Assembly: GCF_037893185.1 (NCBI RefSeq) | Contig: NZ_CP140772.1 | Location: 6,998,001-7,062,000 of the forward strand | DNA length: 64,000 nt | From: Chitinophaga sp. 180180018-3 | GTDB taxonomy: Bacteria > Bacteroidota > Bacteroidia > Chitinophagales > Chitinophagaceae | Direction of reading: 5' to 3' | In this document: positions 59,081 through 64,000 of the stretch, one piece after another | Position numbering within the stretch: position 1 is the first letter of the stretch | Layout of the letters: each line of letters starts with the position of its first letter | Translations under genes and position numbers: made by a program | Notes under the pieces: generated by a model | Database searches by the model: none | Told to the model about the DNA's origin: nothing | Seen by the model: only the letters and a program-made list of their open reading frames with translations

Positions 59081-60145
59081 TTAGTTTAATAATTTGTTAT
59101 ATAAACTAAGATGCTCATCCCCAATTTTTCCAATATCAAAATCCTTTGCTATCCTATCTCTTACTTTGCTGCTTTGTTCGCTGTATGTGTTATAATTTTT
59201 CATTACCAGCTCCATGCAGGCGGCTATTGATTCAGGCGTCTGTTTCGTAAATACCACTTCTTCAGGAGAGAAAAATTCGGGAATACTCCCCACCGCCGTG
59301 GAGATTACAGGTAACCCGCAGGCAAATGCTTCTAATATTGATATCGGAAGCCCTTCCCATAGCGAAGTCAACATAAAACAATGACATTGATTCATCAAAA
59401 AGGAAATATCGCTTCGGTAGCCAAGGAGTTTAACAATATTCTCCAGGCCATAACTGGCAATACGCGTTTTCAAATCTCCTTCCAGCTCACCAGTACCTGC
59501 AAACAACACTTGAAATTCATATCTGTGCTTTAACATACTAGCAGCCTCTACCATGCTTTTATGATTCTTGACTTCATCAAGTCTGGCCACAGACACAAAG
59601 GTAAACTTCTTATTTTTACTACCAACCTGGCTATAATCAGACAATTTAACACCATTGGGGATAATGTAAGTATACTTTTTCTTATAGATCCAACTCTTCA
59701 TCTGACCAGAGAATATTATATCGGCAGCTCTTAACATTTTGGTAAATCCAACTATATATTCACGGAATACAGACCCAATATTAAAGCTATGAGATGTAAA
59801 AACTACTTTTACATTGCTCTTTATAAACTTGATGGGTATTGCATAAATAATAGGGTGAAACATGTGACAATGCAGTATGTTGACATTTCTTTCCTTAATA
59901 AGTTTATATAACCTGAAAATTGATTTAAAAAAAGAAGAGAAACTTTTATTTACCCCTAAAAAGATCACTTCTATTCCTGCTTTATCAAACTGAGAAAGTA
60001 ATTTATTGTCATTCGTTATAGAAACAACGATTAGCCTAATCTTTTCACTTTGGACAGCGCTCAAATCCAGAACAGCCCGTTCTGCTCCCCCCACATTTAA
60101 TCCTGTTACCAAATGTATAACACTTAAATTTCTACTATTGCTCAT
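59081..60145 (-). CDS. Glycosyltransferase family 4
   Basis: A 354-residue GT-B glycosyltransferase. The N-terminal motif is TGLNVGGAERAVLDLSAVQ; the donor-binding part has VSVARLDEVKNHKSMVEAASML, and the C-terminal motif is LTSLWEGLPISILEAFACGLPVISTAVGSIPEF with the E-x7-E pair. The start overlaps the stop of the upstream glycosyltransferase by 11 bases, showing translational coupling. The donor sugar is unknown. Confidence 0.9.
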   Translation of the reverse strand: MSNSRNLSVIHLVTGLNVGGAERAVLDLSAVQSEKIRLIVVSITNDNKLLSQFDKAGIEVIFLGVNKSFSSFFKSIFRLYKLIKERNVNILHCHMFHPIIYAIPIKFIKSNVKVVFTSHSFNIGSVFREYIVGFTKMLRAADIIFSGQMKSWIYKKKYTYIIPNGVKLSDYSQVGSKNKKFTFVSVARLDEVKNHKSMVEAASMLKHRYEFQVLFAGTGELEGDLKTRIASYGLENIVKLLGYRSDISFLMNQCHCFMLTSLWEGLPISILEAFACGLPVISTAVGSIPEFFSPEEVVFTKQTPESIAACMELVMKNYNTYSEQSSKVRDRIAKDFDIGKIGDEHLSLYNKLLN

Positions 60146-61235
60146 ATAGCCTCATGTATTTTTCTGCAGTAATGGCAATGTTGTATTTATTATTAAATTC
60201 CTGAATACAATTTTGTTTAATAGCCGTTTTATCTATTGTTTTTAAGCCCATCGATATGGCTTTATAATATTCGTCCAAGCTTAAATCGTTACTCAGGAAA
60301 CCTGTTTTCCCATTCTCCAGCATTTCCATAATTCCCCCAACAGGAGTAGATACTGGTACGCATCCAGCAGCCAATGCCTCAATCAGAGAAATAGGCATCC
60401 CTTCAAAAATACTTGAAAGCGCAAAGATATCTGCCGCATAAAGAAAATCTGATATGTTTTTCTGAGATCCCATGAAATACACCTGATCAGTCTTCTTCAA
60501 AAGAAGTTCTTTATACAATTGCTTATCTATGACACTTCCTATAATAAACAAAAAACATTTTTTCTCATTTTCAATATTAAACCGATTAACCGCATCAATT
60601 AATAGTGCCTGGTTCTTCGCTGGAGCAATACGCGCCACATTTACAATCACGAAGGCACCCGCTGTATCAACCGGAAATAATTCTTCTCTTTTCTTTCTTA
60701 CTATTGGCTCTTTTACCGGCGTTCTTCCATTTTCTATCAGACAATCATTCGCCAAGCTGTAACATTCCCTAAAAGACGAAGAGCTTGCCTGGGAAATGGT
60801 AACGGGCTTTATTAACGATTCCGCGTACAACCATTTCCTGATCTTTCTTACATTCGCTGAATCACATTCTTTATAGGCATCGTTATGGAGTGTGTGAAAA
60901 TAGGCGACCTTCTTGTTCGCCATCTTATAGCACACTGCATATTCCAATGCATTGATATGAGTATGAACAATATCAGGCTTTATTTTTGATAACAGCTTTG
61001 TTAACTTTATCAACACCAATGGATCAAAAGATTTCTTCTTTTTCAGTGAATGATAGATTACACCAGAACTCAGTTCTTCCAGAAAAGTTGCCGTTAGGTC
61101 ATTGTCAAATAGTGATATAAGATATATTTCGCAATTGCCCCTAATTGCCAACTCGTTACACAAATCAACAACAAATCTCTCCGCTCCACCTTTGACCAAA
61201 CTAGGTATTATATGGACTATTTTTTTCTTTTGCAT
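60135..61235 (-). CDS. Glycosyltransferase family 4
   Basis: A 366-residue GT-B glycosyltransferase. The N-terminal motif is IPSLVKGGAERFVVDLCNELA; HTHINALEYAV is typical of the first domain. The second has VNVARIAPAKNQALLIDAVNRF and ALSSIFEGMPISLIEALAAGCVPVSTPVGGIMEML. It overlaps the upstream membrane-protein gene by 35 bases and the downstream glycosyltransferase by 11, so the three genes are co-translated. Confidence 0.9.
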   Translation of the reverse strand: MQKKKIVHIIPSLVKGGAERFVVDLCNELAIRGNCEIYLISLFDNDLTATFLEELSSGVIYHSLKKKKSFDPLVLIKLTKLLSKIKPDIVHTHINALEYAVCYKMANKKVAYFHTLHNDAYKECDSANVRKIRKWLYAESLIKPVTISQASSSSFRECYSLANDCLIENGRTPVKEPIVRKKREELFPVDTAGAFVIVNVARIAPAKNQALLIDAVNRFNIENEKKCFLFIIGSVIDKQLYKELLLKKTDQVYFMGSQKNISDFLYAADIFALSSIFEGMPISLIEALAAGCVPVSTPVGGIMEMLENGKTGFLSNDLSLDEYYKAISMGLKTIDKTAIKQNCIQEFNNKYNIAITAEKYMRLYEQ

Positions 61236-62424
61236 ACTTCGTTAAGATTCCGGACCCAACAAATATTAAAATAAAATAATCTATCTTAAAAAACAATGTC
61301 CGCTGATACAAGAGCAATAATATGAAAATCAATGAAATAACACTAAAAACCAGTTGTTTCCTCCAATGTTGAATTAAAATAATGAGTAACAACATGTAAC
61401 TAACAATTACTATTCCCTTTTCGTATATAGTTATCCGGTAGGACAATCCCGATGCACCAAACTCCTCTGTCACTGAATTTTTCCCTTTGCCAAACAACAG
61501 CTCAGTTCCTCCGTTGGCCATCAACTTGTCATATGCATTATTAAACCCCTCTAATATATCCCTGTTATCGACAACGCCAATGATAAGACCATTTTCCCAC
61601 TTAAATCGATTGTAGACCGCAAATTCAAACAACGGTATTTCTTTCAGCTGATTCAAAATCGCAATTAGAGTGAAATAGAAGACTATAAATGCAGCAATTA
61701 CGGTAAATATTTTTCTTATCCGTTGCCGATTTGATAGATCCCGGATATCTGAAAAATAATATAGTATTGGAAAGGTGATTATAAAGAAAAGTGATACAGA
61801 AAGGACGCCGGCAATAATATAGGCAAGATACTCCTTTTGACTTAAGAACCGCCTGTAATACAACACTACAATTGCTGCTAGTGAACCAACTACACCGGGT
61901 TCGTCAAACACAGAGGAGAACCTAAAACGCACTGTATCCTGTGTATAATACAAGAAGAAATAATTCTCATAACTTCTTTTGTCGAGGTCTCTTACATAAT
62001 TTAGGTGCGGAAGTGAAATGACGTTAATTAACAAGTAAATTAGAAACCCTGGTATAAAAAGATAAAGGATCAGACGTAGATAAGTTTTAACAACGTAAGT
62101 CTGATACTCTTCTTTTAATAACAAAAAACTGACTATCGGCAATGTAGAAGAAAATAGATACTGTATAGAGGCCGGTAAGGATTTCTCGTCCCATACATTC
62201 CAAACCAGGGGTATTGCCATAACAGCCCATATATACTTTTCTATTTTATTCTTTCTGACTAGAAAAAATATTGCCGGGATGTTGATTAACTTAAGTCCAT
62301 ATGTGAACAACTTACCAGGCAAAGGATCATTCCACATTACAAATGAATCCAGGAAAGCAATTATAGCCAGATTAAAAGATATGGCTGTATATATATTGAT
62401 CTTGTAGCTCTTAAGACCCACCAA
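61201..62424 (-). CDS. Polytopic membrane protein, O-antigen polymerase (Wzy)-like
   Basis: A 407-residue membrane protein with about 10-12 helices and a large loop in the second half (FKWENGLIIGVVDNRDILEGFNNAYDKLMANGGTELLFGKGKNSVTEEFGASGL). This fits a Wzy-type polysaccharide polymerase, although sequence conservation in such proteins is low. The frame has no ATG near its N-terminus: it opens with TTG at 62424, then GTG, while the first ATG (residue 30) would remove the first helix. One of the TTG or GTG codons is therefore probably the start. It is coupled to the downstream glycosyltransferase by a 35-base overlap. Confidence 0.7.
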   Translation of the reverse strand: MVGLKSYKINIYTAISFNLAIIAFLDSFVMWNDPLPGKLFTYGLKLINIPAIFFLVRKNKIEKYIWAVMAIPLVWNVWDEKSLPASIQYLFSSTLPIVSFLLLKEEYQTYVVKTYLRLILYLFIPGFLIYLLINVISLPHLNYVRDLDKRSYENYFFLYYTQDTVRFRFSSVFDEPGVVGSLAAIVVLYYRRFLSQKEYLAYIIAGVLSVSLFFIITFPILYYFSDIRDLSNRQRIRKIFTVIAAFIVFYFTLIAILNQLKEIPLFEFAVYNRFKWENGLIIGVVDNRDILEGFNNAYDKLMANGGTELLFGKGKNSVTEEFGASGLSYRITIYEKGIVIVSYMLLLIILIQHWRKQLVFSVISLIFILLLLYQRTLFFKIDYFILIFVGSGILTKYAKEKNSPYNT

Positions 62425-62573
62425 TTAGTTTCATTTAATGCTTCGATATTGTTCAATAATTAATCCCAAATCAACCAAATACATAGCTTATTTTTCTTAA
62501 ATTTAAATATCCGGTGGATAAAGTTAAGGAAAAACAAGAAGATAATAAGTTAAGAAAATAGTACCTATTACAT

Positions 62574-63671
62574 CTAGGATAGGGTCGACGTCTGATCAAA
62601 GAAAGCAAGTCTTCTTCTTTCCTTAAATTCTACACCAATCAAGGGCATGTACATATCTTCAGACACTCTCTTTCCTTTCCATTGAATGATAAAATTCCGG
62701 ATTTCATCGATATGCTCTGATACATTGTTAGCATAGCATCCAATATTTAATGCAAAGGGCACATCTTTAAAATCAGTATCATCGTATCCAATAATTATTG
62801 GAAGCCCCCAGCTCAGATATTCTCTTACTTTAAGTGGACATGCTTCCTTCATTCCCTTTCTGTATAGGGCCAACGTACCAATGCCAATATCCATATTCTG
62901 GTATAGTTCAGAAAGTTCCTGTTTATTCAGGTAACCATAAAAATGGACGTTGCTTTGAGCCGGATGATCATCATCGTAAAATCCCACTATATGAAAATTG
63001 AATTCGGGAAGCAGGGCTGCCATATGGACAACGGCGTCTTCACCTTGCCAGGGCTGCCCCGGAGAACCAACAAAAATAAGATCTATGCTCTTTTTTGTAC
63101 TATTTGAAGCAGTTATTTTATTAATGGGCCTGATACCATTAGCAATGACCTCTATTGGCTTTTTATAAGCATGAAACTGTTGACCGATTTCGTTTGTTAC
63201 TGTAACAAATCCCTTAACAGCATTAATAATCCTTTTTCTCCCGTACTTATAGATCAATTTATTAATCAGGCTGTAGGATAATTCTATCTCTTTGAGATCC
63301 AAAGAATTTACCTCCATTATAGAAGGAAAAGATCTTAATATTTTATCAAGATAAGGAAACCACATCCCCCCCTGTCTGTAATAAATGATTTCCGGTTTTA
63401 TCTCCTTCAGATACTGAAGTACTTCCTGAAAAGACAGCGCCTTACCTATAAATGTCCTTAATGAATTGAAATATAATAGAGATAATCTACTGCGTTCAAA
63501 TACCCTGAGATGTCGAACATCTATCAAAAATTTATTATCTGTCCGATAGGAAGTAAAACACACGAACACCTCATTCCCTTCACTCTCCCACATTTTTACC
63601 TGCATCTCCACCTTGTTCAACACTCCACTATTAGATACTATATCCCAATCCAATAAATAGGCAATTTTCAT
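62574..63671 (-). CDS. Glycosyltransferase (GT-B, family 4-like)
   Basis: A protein of about 365 residues. The N-terminal half has SNSGVLNKVEMQVKMWESEG, and the second domain has LIFVGSPGQPWQGEDAVVHMAALLPEFNFHIVG, typical of the donor-binding fold. The C-terminal motif is CPLKVREYLSWGLPIIIGYDDTDF, a shortened E-x7-E-like region with one glutamate clearly conserved. It is more divergent than the other three glycosyltransferases in the cluster. The ATG at 63671 is used; the frame extends one codon upstream as TTG. A 149-base gap separates it from the polymerase-like gene. Confidence 0.8.
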   Translation of the reverse strand: MKIAYLLDWDIVSNSGVLNKVEMQVKMWESEGNEVFVCFTSYRTDNKFLIDVRHLRVFERSRLSLLYFNSLRTFIGKALSFQEVLQYLKEIKPEIIYYRQGGMWFPYLDKILRSFPSIMEVNSLDLKEIELSYSLINKLIYKYGRKRIINAVKGFVTVTNEIGQQFHAYKKPIEVIANGIRPINKITASNSTKKSIDLIFVGSPGQPWQGEDAVVHMAALLPEFNFHIVGFYDDDHPAQSNVHFYGYLNKQELSELYQNMDIGIGTLALYRKGMKEACPLKVREYLSWGLPIIIGYDDTDFKDVPFALNIGCYANNVSEHIDEIRNFIIQWKGKRVSEDMYMPLIGVEFKERRRLAFFDQTSTLS

Positions 63672-63875
63672 CAAAAAACATCAATAAGCTTTTTCGGATC
63701 ACCGGACTTATGTGATGCTGCAAAAATATATCACTTTTTCAAATTGCCATCTAAAATAGCATTCCGCTAACCGATATTCGCCAGTTTCTATCTTTTAATG
63801 CAATCCACAATCACACTAATTATGAAAGAAGATTTATCTTTATATGTGCCCACTAAATCTTCTACATAGATGATA

Positions 63876-64000
63876 TTACAATCTCCCATCAACAATATCA
63901 CGATCTAAAACTGATTTCGTGTCAAAAACAATTGTATTGTGATCATTTCTCAACAAATTGAAATCCATTTTTAGAAATTCGTTGTGCGCCACTGCCAATA
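63876..64000 (-). CDS. Nucleotide-sugar dehydrogenase, C-terminal end (runs out at the right edge)
   Basis: On the minus strand a frame from the edge to a stop at 63876-63878 encodes about 40 residues: LAVAHNEFLKMDFN near its start, then IVFDTKSVLDRDIVDGRL at the end. This is the conserved C-terminus of UDP-N-acetylhexosamine dehydrogenases of the WecC/TviB type (the AVAHxxF and YDVKxVL...DGRL signatures). Such enzymes make UDP-uronic acids for capsule. It would be the next upstream gene of the polysaccharide cluster, about 205 bases before the glycosyltransferase start. Confidence 0.8.
   Translation of the reverse strand, partial: LAVAHNEFLKMDFNLLRNDHNTIVFDTKSVLDRDIVDGRL

Noticed and set aside
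63672..63875. Additional small gene between the glycosyltransferase and the dehydrogenase
   Set aside because: Only AT-rich sequence with stops in all frames; most likely the promoter or leader of the transferase gene.

Overview
The window reads as a chromosome segment of a Bacteroidota bacterium, most likely Chitinophagaceae and Chitinophaga-like. The evidence is a SusC/SusD pair, a type IX secretion sorting tail, a RemB-like outer-membrane protein, DUF5690, DUF6580 and DUF983 families, several promoters of the Bacteroidota form TTTG-N19..21-TAnnTTTG, and moderate GC content. Homology calls rest on reading the proteins, not on searches.

Layout. 1-5300: the end of an uncharacterised protein, a PaaN-type aldehyde dehydrogenase, a YceI lipoprotein, a 2TM protein and an acyl-CoA synthetase. 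5300-6850: tRNA-Arg(CCT), a very long hairpin, and gene debris (a possible polymorphic-toxin tail and an N-terminally truncated tail-fibre-like protein). 7099-9872: a class I terpene synthase whose true N-terminus is in another frame across an A10 run, convergent with a hybrid histidine kinase. 10.2-19.6 kb: small secreted enzymes, DoxX and NTF2-like proteins, three AraC-type genes or sites, and SMI1/KNR4. 19.6-24.2 kb: a TolC-MacA-MacB export operon. 24.4-29.2 kb: DUF983, AraC, an S9 peptidase and a fatty acid hydroxylase. 29.2-32.4 kb: a GntR/FadR regulator with matched operators in front of itself and of an Fsr-like MFS exporter, separated by 86-bp tandem repeats, then a DMT transporter. 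33.2-40.2 kb: a vitamin B12 uptake and salvage locus (BtuB-like receptor, DUF6580, BtuG-like DUF5074 lipoprotein, CobU, CobT, CobS, CobC). 40.3-48.4 kb: TatA, DUF5690, SusD, SusC, XRE-cupin regulator, MarC and tRNA-Arg(CCG). 48.5-53.2 kb: a hydrolase, ABC-F and a RemB-like protein. 53.4-64 kb: an extracellular polysaccharide cluster on the minus strand, with GDP-fucose synthesis, an epimerase, four glycosyltransferases, a DUF4832/DUF4874 protein, a polymerase-like membrane protein and the end of a nucleotide-sugar dehydrogenase.

The most notable non-genic signals are a family of long palindromes placed directly behind stop codons, paired operators that tie regulators to targets (GntR, AraC), and an identical promoter architecture (two CTTAAC sites 22 bp apart, 21 bp before a CTTTG box) shared by susC and the DUF5690 gene. 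No complete phage, insertion sequence, CRISPR array or rRNA gene was seen.
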